DNA from: UBA652 sp964598235
GTDB lineage: Bacteria > Pseudomonadota > Gammaproteobacteria > Nitrosococcales > Methylophagaceae
Direction: 5' to 3'
NCBI GenBank assembly: GCA_964598235.1
Contig: CAZRAY010000047.1
Coordinates: 1 to 13,320 of the forward strand
Length of the DNA stretch: 13,320 nt
In this document: one piece after another, positions 7,719 through 13,320 of the stretch
Numbering within the stretch: the stretch's first letter is position 1
Layout: each line of letters starts with the position of its first letter
Made by a program: the position numbers and the translations under genes
The notes under the pieces: model-generated
Databases searched by the model: none
Told to the model about the DNA's origin: nothing
The model's input: only the letters and a program-made list of their open reading frames with translations

Positions 7719-7724
7719 AAACTC

Positions 7725-8123
7725 ATGGCTTCAAAGATCAGCAAAACAACCGCCCAATGGCGTGAACAACTTAATGATGAACAATTTCGGGTGACCCGTA
7801 AAGCCGGCACAGAAGCGCCCTATTCTGGTGCTTATTATGAACATGGTGATATTGGAAAATATCATTGTATTTGCTGCAATCAGCCCTTATTTTCATCTCA
7901 TGATAAGTTTCACGCAGGGTGTGGCTGGCCCAGCTTTTTCGATCAACTTAAATCTGATACGATTATTCAGCGCCGCGATGTCACACACGGGATGATCCGC
8001 ATCGAACTCCGCTGTAGCCAGTGCGATGGCCACTTAGGCCATATTTTTGATGATGGCCCACCGCCAACAGGCTTACGTTACTGCATCAATTCGGCATCCT
8101 TGCAGTTTCATGGCGAAGAATGA
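7725..8123 (+). CDS. msrB: Peptide methionine-R-sulfoxide reductase MsrB
   Basis: Reduces methionine-R-sulfoxide in oxidised proteins back to methionine, normally recycled by thioredoxin. With the ATG at 7725 the protein has 132 residues, close to E. coli MsrB (about 137). Structural zinc ligands are the CxxC pairs C48/C51 and C97/C100. The catalytic cysteine is C120 in RYCINS, and C66 in GCGWPSF is at the position used as the resolving cysteine. H103 and H106 of GHLGHIF belong to the active-site strand. An in-frame GTG at 7710 would add five residues, but it lacks a ribosome binding site and falls within the predicted promoter. An AGG at 7708-7710 is far (14 nt) from the ATG. The last 14 nt overlap the start of the next gene. 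This is a stand-alone MsrB with no MsrA fusion. Confidence 0.94.
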   Translation: MASKISKTTAQWREQLNDEQFRVTRKAGTEAPYSGAYYEHGDIGKYHCICCNQPLFSSHDKFHAGCGWPSFFDQLKSDTIIQRRDVTHGMIRIELRCSQCDGHLGHIFDDGPPPTGLRYCINSASLQFHGEE

Positions 8124-8379
8124 CACACCGAGTAACTGGTTCGTTTACCTCATCGAAGCAGAAAATGGACATCTCTACACCGGTATTACCACTGACATTG
8201 ACCGACGGTTCCAAGAGCATAAACAAGGTAAAAAAGGGGCGCGTTTTTTCAAAACCAGCCCAGCTAAGGCATTAGTCTATTCCGAACCACAAGCCGATCG
8301 CAGTGCCGCATCCAAGCGAGAAGCCGCAATTAAGAAACTATCCCGAATTCAAAAATTAGCACTTATTGGTAACATCTAA
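8110..8379 (+). CDS. GIY-YIG domain protein (YhbQ / UPF0213 type)
   Basis: 89-residue single-domain GIY-YIG protein resembling E. coli YhbQ (about 100 aa), a family of small predicted nucleases with proposed roles in DNA repair. Visible catalytic-core residues are Y13 in VYLI, Y23-T-G-I (the YIG half), R32/R33 and H37 in DRRFQEH, and E71 within KREAAIKKL. The open frame extends upstream to an ATG at 8047 inside msrB, but MAKNDTPSNWFVYL from the ATG at 8110 gives the normal family N-terminus. It overlaps the msrB stop by 14 nt in another frame and has no clear ribosome binding site, so translation probably depends on ribosomes finishing msrB. Its end carries part of the predicted ybiT promoter. 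Confidence 0.85.
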   Translation: MAKNDTPSNWFVYLIEAENGHLYTGITTDIDRRFQEHKQGKKGARFFKTSPAKALVYSEPQADRSAASKREAAIKKLSRIQKLALIGNI

Positions 8380-8392
8380 ACTCCTGTATAAT
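8366..8392 (+). promoter_or_regulatory. predicted ybiT promoter
   Basis: A perfect TATAAT (8387-8392) lies about 50 nt upstream of ybiT. TTGGTA (8366-8371, four of six) is the best -35, with a short 15-nt spacer. Transcription would start near 8399. The promoter overlaps the last codons of the GIY-YIG gene. Confidence 0.5.
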
Positions 8393-8421
8393 GGTGGGTT
8401 AACTTTTTATAAACTCACCAT
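8391..8421. repeat. ten-pair inverted repeat at the ybiT promoter
   Basis: ATGGTGGGTT (8391-8400) pairs with AACTCACCAT (8412-8421) over ten positions with one G-U pair, around an 11-nt loop containing TTTTT. It overlaps the -10 box and the predicted start point. It could be a repressor operator, or a hairpin ending transcripts from msrB. There is no T-run after the 3' arm. Confidence 0.5.
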
Positions 8422-8443
8422 CCAAGTATAGGAATTTACCACC

Positions 8444-10036
8444 GTGTTAGCTTCTTCAAATATCACCATGCAATTTGGCGCCAAGCCATTATTTGAAAAC
8501 GTATCCATCAAATTTGGCGGTGGTAATCGCTATGGTTTGATTGGCGCCAATGGCTGTGGTAAATCCACTTTTATGCGGATTTTATCCGGCGAACTTACGC
8601 CAACAGCGGGCAATATCAGTATTGATCCCAATGAAACGTTTGCGGTATTGAAGCAAGATCAGTTTGCTTATGAAGATCATCGCGTGATTGACGTTGTTAT
8701 TATGGGTGATGCGAAGCTATGGGAAGTGCATCATGAACGTGACCGCATTTACAACTTGCCTGAAATGAGCGAAGCAGATGGCATCAAAGTCGCTGAACTA
8801 GAAGGCGAATATGCTGAAATGGATGGCTACACGGCTGAATCTCGTGCGGGTGAGTTATTACTCGGCATTGGCATCCCAACCGAGCAACATAATGGCCCCA
8901 TGAGCGCCATTGCGCCGGGTTGGAAACTACGGATTCTATTGGCGCAAGTCTTATTTGCCGATCCCGATATCCTGCTCCTAGATGAGCCGACTAACCATCT
9001 GGATATCAACACCATCCGCTGGCTAGAAGATATTATCGAACAGCGCAATAGCACCATGATTATCATTTCACATGATCGCCATTTCTTAAATAGTGTCTGT
9101 ACGCATATGGCCGATTTAGATTATGGTGAAATCCGTGTTTTCCCAGGTAATTATGATAACTATATGCTCGCATCGACTCAGGCGCGCGCCACCATGATGG
9201 CCGGTAATGATAAGAAAAAAGCGCAAATCAAAGAGCTTGAAGAGTTTGTGCGTCGCTTCTCTGCGAATGCCTCTAAAGCCAAGCAAGCAACCTCCCGCGC
9301 TAAAAAGATTGAAAAAATCGAATTGGATGATATCAAGCCTTCGAGCCGAGTCAATCCTTATATCAACTTCGAGCAAGAGAAAAAGTTATTCCGTAATGCG
9401 GTTGAAATTAAAGATTTGAGCCAAGGCTATAATGGCGAAGATTTATTATTTAAAGATTTCAATATGCGGGTTGAAGTGGGCGAAAAAATTGCCGTTATCG
9501 GCCCGAATGGTATTGGTAAAACGACCTTCGTAAAAACATTGGTGAAGGAATTAGCCGTTAAATCAGGCATCGTGAAATGGTCTGAAAATGCCAATATCGG
9601 TTATTACGCACAAGACCACGAAGAATTGTTCGATAATGATCTCACGCTCTTTCAATGGATGCAGCAGTGGGGCAAGCCTTCTGATGATGAACAAATTATC
9701 CGTGGCACCTTAGGCCGCCTATTATTTTCTGGCGACCAAATTGATAAGAAAGCTAAAGTGCTTTCTGGTGGTGAAAAAGGTCGGATGATGTTTGGTAAAT
9801 TATTGCTCCAAAAACCCAATATTTTAGTGATGGATGAACCGACAAACCATATGGATATGGAGTCTATCGAATCATTGAATATGGCGCTAGAGCGCTATGA
9901 AGGCACGCTTATTTTCGTCAGTCATGATCGTGAATTTGTATCTACGCTCGCAACACGTGTGCTCGATATGTCAGAGACAGGCATCAATGATTTTGATGGC
10001 ACTTATGAAGAGTATCTAGTGAGCCAAGGCATATAG
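8444..10036 (+). CDS. ybiT: ABC-F ATPase YbiT
   Basis: Third ABC-F protein in the window. Its 530 residues equal E. coli YbiT in length and match it closely throughout, for example LPEMSE, APGWKLR, STMIIISHDRHFLN and KWSENA. NBD1: Walker A GANGCGKST (34-42), Walker B DE at 180/181, with a degenerate signature, IAPGW (156-160), instead of LSGGQ; this is a family trait. NBD2: Walker A GPNGIGKTT (353-361), LSGGE (440-444), DE at 464/465. The linker (about 245-310) holds the basic motif SANASKAKQATSRAKKIEKIE. There is no C-terminal coiled-coil extension, which separates YbiT from Uup and YheS. The start is a GTG with AGGA 10 nt upstream, and homologue length agrees. The protein ends in SQGI, one residue short of E. 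coli's SKGIE; a repeat element begins at the next base. Role: ribosome-bound translation factor, substrate problem unknown. Confidence 0.95.
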   Translation: MLASSNITMQFGAKPLFENVSIKFGGGNRYGLIGANGCGKSTFMRILSGELTPTAGNISIDPNETFAVLKQDQFAYEDHRVIDVVIMGDAKLWEVHHERDRIYNLPEMSEADGIKVAELEGEYAEMDGYTAESRAGELLLGIGIPTEQHNGPMSAIAPGWKLRILLAQVLFADPDILLLDEPTNHLDINTIRWLEDIIEQRNSTMIIISHDRHFLNSVCTHMADLDYGEIRVFPGNYDNYMLASTQARATMMAGNDKKKAQIKELEEFVRRFSANASKAKQATSRAKKIEKIELDDIKPSSRVNPYINFEQEKKLFRNAVEIKDLSQGYNGEDLLFKDFNMRVEVGEKIAVIGPNGIGKTTFVKTLVKELAVKSGIVKWSENANIGYYAQDHEELFDNDLTLFQWMQQWGKPSDDEQIIRGTLGRLLFSGDQIDKKAKVLSGGEKGRMMFGKLLLQKPNILVMDEPTNHMDMESIESLNMALERYEGTLIFVSHDREFVSTLATRVLDMSETGINDFDGTYEEYLVSQGI

Positions 10037-10066
10037 TTAACCTGAAATTGGGATAAGCACAGCCAT

Positions 10067-10168
10067 CCAGCACCTTTATTTTAGCGGCTATCCGCGTTGA
10101 TTTCACTGGCAATAGCGCGCTATTACTGCGTAAACTCGCCTTGATATCCACTAAAATAAAGGCACTGG
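10067..10168. repeat. 102-bp imperfect palindrome inside the element
   Basis: The sequence is symmetric about 10117/10118 without gaps. The outer 18-base arms (10067-10084 and 10151-10168) pair at 16 of 18 positions around CCTTTATTTTAG. The central AATAGCGCGCTATT (10111-10124) is a perfect palindrome. The 26 positions between pair at only 11. As RNA or single-stranded DNA it would form a long bulged hairpin. Confidence 0.75.
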
Positions 10169-10174
10169 TCGGGT

Positions 10175-10239
10175 AATGATAGTGTTTTTTATTTGTTCCA
10201 AAGTGTGACCACCAGTAAGCCATTGAGAATGATAGTGTT
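10175..10239 (+). repeat. 12-bp direct repeat in the element's right part
   Basis: AATGATAGTGTT occurs at 10175-10186 and again at 10228-10239, 53 bp apart, both between the palindrome and the right terminal repeat. This might be a protein-binding repeat or a trace of internal duplication. Confidence 0.5.
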
Positions 10240-10291
10240 GCTGACTATTCTTATCCCAAATTCAGGTTAATTAAATTCTTCGAAATGGGAG

Positions 10292-10320
10292 TTTAAAATA
10301 AGGGAAAAAACCCGTATGAT
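10292..10320 (+). promoter_or_regulatory. predicted pckG promoter
   Basis: TTTAAA (10292-10297, four of six) and TATGAT (10315-10320, five of six) are separated by 17 nt, 32 nt upstream of the pckG ATG. The spacer contains GGG-AAAAAA-CCC, a small dyad. The promoter lies outside the right terminal repeat of the preceding element, so the insertion left it intact. Confidence 0.45.
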
Positions 10321-10351
10321 AAGGCTTGAATTTTAAGAGACTTTTCACTAC

Positions 10352-12157
10352 ATGTGCGCCATGCAATCGAACAATAAAAAACTGCTTTCATGGATTGATC
10401 GCATAGCCGCACTCACACAGCCAGATAACATTATTTGGTATGGTGGCACTGATGCAGAATGGCTCACCGCTTGGGATATCATGATTCAAGCGGGCACTGC
10501 CATTAAGCTCAACGAAGAGAAGCGCCCTAATAGCTATTATGTTCGCTCCACCCCTGCTGATGTCGCGCGGGTGGAAGATCGTACCTTTATTTGTAGTGAA
10601 AAAGAGCAAGATGCTGGCCCCACTAATAACTGGGCGGCACCTGATGAGATGCGGCATATCTTGAATGGCCTATTCAAAGGCTGCATGACAGGTCGTACGC
10701 TATACGTGATTCCTTTTTGCATGGGGCCGATTGGCTCGCCGCTTTCTAAAATCGGCGTGCAACTCAGTGATTCCCCTTATGTGGCCACTAATATGCAAAT
10801 CATGGCGCGTGTTGGCCAAGGCGTGCTCGATGCCTTAGGTGATGAAGGTGAGTTCGTGCCTTGCGTACATTCTGTTGGTGTCCCCTTGCAGGCAGGCCAA
10901 CAAGATGTGCCTTGGCCTTGTAACCCTGATAACCGCTATATTGTGCATTATCCAGAAACGCGTGAAATTTGGTCATTCGGTTCAGGCTATGGTGGCAATG
11001 CCCTGCTCGGCAAAAAATGTTTAGCACTTCGCATTGCTTCCACCATCGCGCAAGATGAAGGTTGGTTAGCTGAGCATATGCTGATCATGAAATTGACCAA
11101 TCCTGAAGGCAATTCTAAATATATCGCAGCGGCTTTCCCCAGTGCCTGTGGTAAAACTAATCTCGCCATGCTCAAGCCTACCTTACCGGGTTGGAAAATT
11201 GAAACCGTCGGCGATGATATTTGCTGGATGCGGTTTGGCGAAGATGGGCAGCTCTATGCCATCAATCCCGAATCGGGATTTTTTGGCGTTGCGCCAGGCA
11301 CCAGTATGCAATCCAATCCGAATGCGATGCGTACATTAGAATCCAATACCATTTTCACCAATGTCGCCTTAACTGATGATGGCGATGTCTGGTGGGAAGG
11401 CATGACAGATACGCCGCCTGACAACCTCACTGATTGGAAAGGCAATAAATGGTCTCCCGATTCAGATGAACCCGCCGCCCACCCCAATTCCCGCTTCACC
11501 GCAAATATCGCCCAATGTCCCGTGGTCGCCCCCGAATGGGAATCGCCACAAGGTGTACCCATCAGCGCCATTCTATTTGGCGGCCGTCGCCAATCTGTCA
11601 CCCCACTGGTAACAGAGGCGACAGACTGGAATCATGGTGTTTTTATGGGCACCATCATTGCCTCAGAAATGACCGCCGCCGCCTTCGGCACCCTCGGAAA
11701 ATTACGCCGCGATCCGATGGCGATGCTGCCCTTCTGTGGTTACAATATGGCGGATTACTGGGGCCACTGGCTTAAAATGGGGCAACAAGACAATGCCACC
11801 CTGCCCAATATCTTCTATGTAAACTGGTTCCGTAAAAATGCAGCAGACAAGTTCATCTGGCCCGGTTTTGGCGAAAATAGCCGTGTGCTCAAATGGGTGT
11901 TTGAACGCTGCGATGGTACAGCCGATGCCGTTGAAACCCCCATTGGCAATATGCCAACAAAAGATGGCCTAGATCTAAATGGCTTAAATCTACCAGACCA
12001 AGATCTCGCACAATTACTCGATGTCGATATCAAAGGCTGGCTCGCTGAGCTAGACGGTATCGAATCATACTATGCAAAATTCGGCGATAAACTGCCCGAA
12101 GAACTCTCTCAGCAGGTTGAAAAACTGCGGAATCGATTACAAACAGCTAAGCAATAA
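10352..12157 (+). CDS. pckG: Phosphoenolpyruvate carboxykinase (GTP)
   Basis: Converts oxaloacetate and GTP to phosphoenolpyruvate, CO2 and GDP, the committing step of gluconeogenesis from C4 acids; cytosolic. The 601 residues fit the GTP-dependent family, unrelated in sequence to the ATP-dependent PckA of E. coli. Landmarks: R65 in YYVRS (substrate binding), MGPIGSP (124-130), the GYGGNALLGKKC block (212-223) with metal ligand K222, H242, the P-loop FPSACGKTN (262-270) with the hyper-reactive C266, metal ligand D289 in GDDICWM, NPESGFFGVAPGTS (305-318) and FGGRRQ (409-414). All expected catalytic residues are present. The ATG at 10352 has a weak GAG 12 nt upstream; the ATG at 10361 is a possible alternative. 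An ASCH-domain gene follows after 13 nt. Confidence 0.96.
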   Translation: MCAMQSNNKKLLSWIDRIAALTQPDNIIWYGGTDAEWLTAWDIMIQAGTAIKLNEEKRPNSYYVRSTPADVARVEDRTFICSEKEQDAGPTNNWAAPDEMRHILNGLFKGCMTGRTLYVIPFCMGPIGSPLSKIGVQLSDSPYVATNMQIMARVGQGVLDALGDEGEFVPCVHSVGVPLQAGQQDVPWPCNPDNRYIVHYPETREIWSFGSGYGGNALLGKKCLALRIASTIAQDEGWLAEHMLIMKLTNPEGNSKYIAAAFPSACGKTNLAMLKPTLPGWKIETVGDDICWMRFGEDGQLYAINPESGFFGVAPGTSMQSNPNAMRTLESNTIFTNVALTDDGDVWWEGMTDTPPDNLTDWKGNKWSPDSDEPAAHPNSRFTANIAQCPVVAPEWESPQGVPISAILFGGRRQSVTPLVTEATDWNHGVFMGTIIASEMTAAAFGTLGKLRRDPMAMLPFCGYNMADYWGHWLKMGQQDNATLPNIFYVNWFRKNAADKFIWPGFGENSRVLKWVFERCDGTADAVETPIGNMPTKDGLDLNGLNLPDQDLAQLLDVDIKGWLAELDGIESYYAKFGDKLPEELSQQVEKLRNRLQTAKQ

Positions 12158-12170
12158 AAAGGTATCCAAA

Positions 12171-12509
12171 ATGAGTAACTCGCAATATCCAGAAAAATCC
12201 TGCGACATCGATCGCCTCGTCACCCATCCAAAGCTAGTCGAAGCCGCCCTCGCCGGCAAAAAAACAGAGCAACGCCGCGATGGTGTCTATGCCTACCCTG
12301 GCGAAACATTTGAACTTGAAGGGGTTACATTCACCCTCACCAGCTTAGATCGTGAAACCCTAGGCGATATGACCGATGCCAGCGCCCAAGCCGAAGGCTA
12401 TCCCAGCATGGAAGCCTATAAAGCTCTAATTTTACGCATGCATGCGGGTATGGAGTGGAATAACGATAGCCTAGTTTGGGTGCATCGGTTTAAGAAAACG
12501 GTAAGTTAA
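12171..12509 (+). CDS. ASCH-domain protein
   Basis: 112-residue protein with the features of an ASCH domain, a PUA-like fold implicated in RNA binding: a GKKTEQRR segment (29-36, the conserved G-x-K-x-x-x-x-R motif), a PGETFELEG strand (43-51), LGDMTDASAQAEGYPS (64-79) and a terminal VWVHRF (102-107). I start at the ATG at 12171, which has AAAAGG 8 nt upstream; the reading frame is open back to 12072, but that part overlaps pckG and does not look like protein sequence. It begins 13 nt after the pckG stop, so the two are likely co-transcribed. The substrate is unknown; some small ASCH proteins act on modified nucleosides, which I mention only as a possibility. Confidence 0.82.
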   Translation: MSNSQYPEKSCDIDRLVTHPKLVEAALAGKKTEQRRDGVYAYPGETFELEGVTFTLTSLDRETLGDMTDASAQAEGYPSMEAYKALILRMHAGMEWNNDSLVWVHRFKKTVS

Positions 12510-12555
12510 CGCAGGCTATGCTTTTGGAGTAAACTATTCTCATAGCACGCTTAGT

Positions 12556-12570
12556 AGAATTTTTAATTCT
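12556..12570. repeat. AT-rich perfect inverted repeat upstream of the orphan gene
   Basis: AGAATT-TTT-AATTCT, a six-pair stem with a three-base loop, 22 nt upstream of the gene at 12593. It may be an operator or chance in AT-rich DNA. A second, looser dyad GCTATG/CATAGC lies at 12515-12520 and 12541-12546. Neither is followed by a T-run. Confidence 0.35.
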
Positions 12571-12592
12571 CGGTATTAACAAGTTAGACACA

Positions 12593-13240
12593 ATGAGATT
12601 ATATAAATATTTACCAAAAAGATTTTCTAATGCCCTATTGAAAAGAGGTTCCATAAGAATTGGAACTCTTTTTGATTTTCGAAATTCTGAACATAAAAAA
12701 GGTATCTCTGATGCAACAGAAGGTACTAAATTAATTAATTTAGACATTGGAGAAATAGAGAATTATGATTACTTAACTAAGACTCCTGATGCGCTTAAAG
12801 GATTGATCGAAATTAGTGGAGAGTGTAGAAACATTTCATTGGGAAACATCCACATGACAAGAAAGCAATCTTCTCAAGATCTGTTTATTTTATGCCTTTC
12901 TTCAGAAGCCTCAAAGCTTGTGATGAATTCTTTAGGAGGTACTGATGAATGCCTTGAACTAGTTTACCAAGAAGAATTTTTTCAAACTTTAAATAGGATA
13001 ATATCGCTAAATGGTGCAAGTTTTGAAGGTTTGTATGAGTGCACATATCAAGATAGAACTCTTAACCTTACATCGGGTAAAGCTTCAACTGGGCAACACT
13101 CTTCTTTAATTAAAGAAACTGAGTTCTCAGAACAAAAAGAGGTGAGAGCTATATGGAAGCCAAATAGTGATAGGGAAATTCATCCTCTCACTATTAACAA
13201 TTCCAACCTAGGATGTTTTTTTCGGAAAACTGATATCTAA
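12593..13240 (+). CDS. Uncharacterised protein, AT-rich orphan gene
   Basis: A 215-residue protein that I cannot assign. It opens with RLYKYLPKRFSNALLKRGS and IRIGTLFDFRN, then DATEGT. This N-terminal pattern recalls DUF2971-like proteins, which begin with an LYKY motif and an F-x-D-x-(R/N) segment, but I cannot confirm membership. No signal peptide, membrane segment or nucleotide-binding motif is visible. The C-terminal half has EVRAIWKP (about 182-189), suggestive of a compact alpha/beta fold. Base composition is clearly lower in GC than the neighbours (sampled lines about 22-35% against about 45% in pckG), and codons favour A/T endings. The ATG at 12593 has no good ribosome binding site. 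Composition, isolation and position suggest horizontal acquisition; a role in defence or a toxin is speculation. Confidence 0.7.
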   Translation: MRLYKYLPKRFSNALLKRGSIRIGTLFDFRNSEHKKGISDATEGTKLINLDIGEIENYDYLTKTPDALKGLIEISGECRNISLGNIHMTRKQSSQDLFILCLSSEASKLVMNSLGGTDECLELVYQEEFFQTLNRIISLNGASFEGLYECTYQDRTLNLTSGKASTGQHSSLIKETEFSEQKEVRAIWKPNSDREIHPLTINNSNLGCFFRKTDI

Positions 13241-13241
13241 T

Positions 13242-13264
13242 GAATCAATAGCAAGAATCAATAG
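13242..13264 (+). repeat. short tandem direct repeat after the orphan gene
   Basis: GAATCAATAG occurs at 13242-13251 and 13255-13264, two 10-base copies separated by three bases, just after the stop codon at 13238-13240. The remaining 56 bp to the window end are AT-rich with no gene or terminator that I can see. Confidence 0.4.
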
Positions 13265-13320
13265 AGTCAGATACTGTCTTAAAAAGCAAGCCTAATCTGA
13301 ACTAATTTTGATAATTCACA

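Larger units (their letters stand above)
10037..10270. mobile_element. MITE-like non-coding element with 21-bp terminal inverted repeats
   Basis: The 21 bases at 10037-10057 and the reverse complement of 10250-10270 match at 20 of 21 positions; the shared outer part reads TTAACCTGAA and the inner part TTGGGATAAG. Between them lie 192 bp without a convincing gene, including a 102-bp palindrome and a 12-bp direct repeat. TTAA at both outer ends could be a duplicated target, giving a 226-bp element beginning CCTGAA. TA is equally possible, with ends ACCTGAA. The element begins at the base after the ybiT stop and ends about 80 bp before pckG. The structure fits a miniature element moved in trans by a transposase recognising these ends. 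I do not recognise the parent family, and only one copy is visible here. Confidence 0.7.

Noticed and set aside
8047..8109. Upstream ATG at 8047 extending the GIY-YIG protein by 21 residues
   Set aside because: The extra residues lie within conserved msrB codons and do not resemble the family N-terminus; the ATG at 8110 gives normal length.
9984..10223. 79-codon open frame on the minus strand running from the element into the end of ybiT
   Set aside because: It lies across the palindrome and antisense to conserved ybiT codons, has no ribosome binding site, and shows no recognisable transposase motif.
11254..11601. 115-codon minus-strand frame inside pckG
   Set aside because: It overlaps the most conserved part of PckG and has no domain or start signal of its own.
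12072..12170. Upstream ATG at 12072 extending the ASCH protein by 33 residues
   Set aside because: That segment overlaps pckG, while the ATG at 12171 has a strong, well-spaced AAAAGG.
12515..12546. GCTATG/CATAGC dyad after the ASCH gene as a terminator
   Set aside because: The stem has only six pairs with a 20-nt loop and no T-run.
1..13320. CRISPR array, tRNA, rRNA, or phage or toxin-antitoxin module
   Set aside because: I saw no regularly spaced repeats, cloverleaf sequence, rRNA signature, integrase, phage structural gene or recognisable toxin-antitoxin pair.

Overview
The window is chromosomal DNA of a gammaproteobacterium with moderate GC (roughly 45% in the main genes). This rests on close resemblance to enterobacterial YajD, Ung, MsrB, YhbQ-type GIY-YIG, Uup, YheS and YbiT, and on a fur/bamE (omlA) divergent pair. 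The GTP-dependent PEP carboxykinase shows it is not an ordinary enterobacterium. I cannot name the species; a Cardiobacteriales-like lineage is only a guess.

Layout. 1-270: a small DUF1232 membrane protein, converging with fur-yajD. 271-1050 (minus): fur followed after 3 nt by the HNH protein yajD. 1051-1139: divergent control region with a dyad and a weak Fur-box-like sequence. 1140-3058 (plus): bamE and an MscS-type channel gene, 11 nt apart, ending in a hairpin terminator at 3064-3103. 3102-7669 (minus): ung, then yheS and uup, whose stop and start codons share one base. 7670-7724: very compact ung/msrB divergent promoter region. 7725-8379 (plus): msrB overlapping a GIY-YIG gene. 8444-10036 (plus): ybiT. 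10037-10270: a 234-bp non-coding element with terminal inverted repeats and a large central palindrome, beginning at the base after the ybiT stop codon. 10352-12509 (plus): pckG and an ASCH-domain gene. 12593-13240 (plus): an AT-rich orphan gene of unknown function.

Function. Most genes are housekeeping: iron-responsive regulation (Fur), outer-membrane protein assembly (BamE), osmotic protection (MscS), uracil repair (Ung), methionine sulfoxide repair (MsrB) and gluconeogenesis (PckG). The distinctive feature is three ribosome-associated ABC-F ATPases (YheS, Uup, YbiT) within about 7 kb.

I do not see a novel multi-gene system, a CRISPR array, a tRNA or rRNA, or a phage module. The best candidates for something undescribed are the MITE-like element at 10037-10270 and the compositionally foreign gene at 12593-13240.
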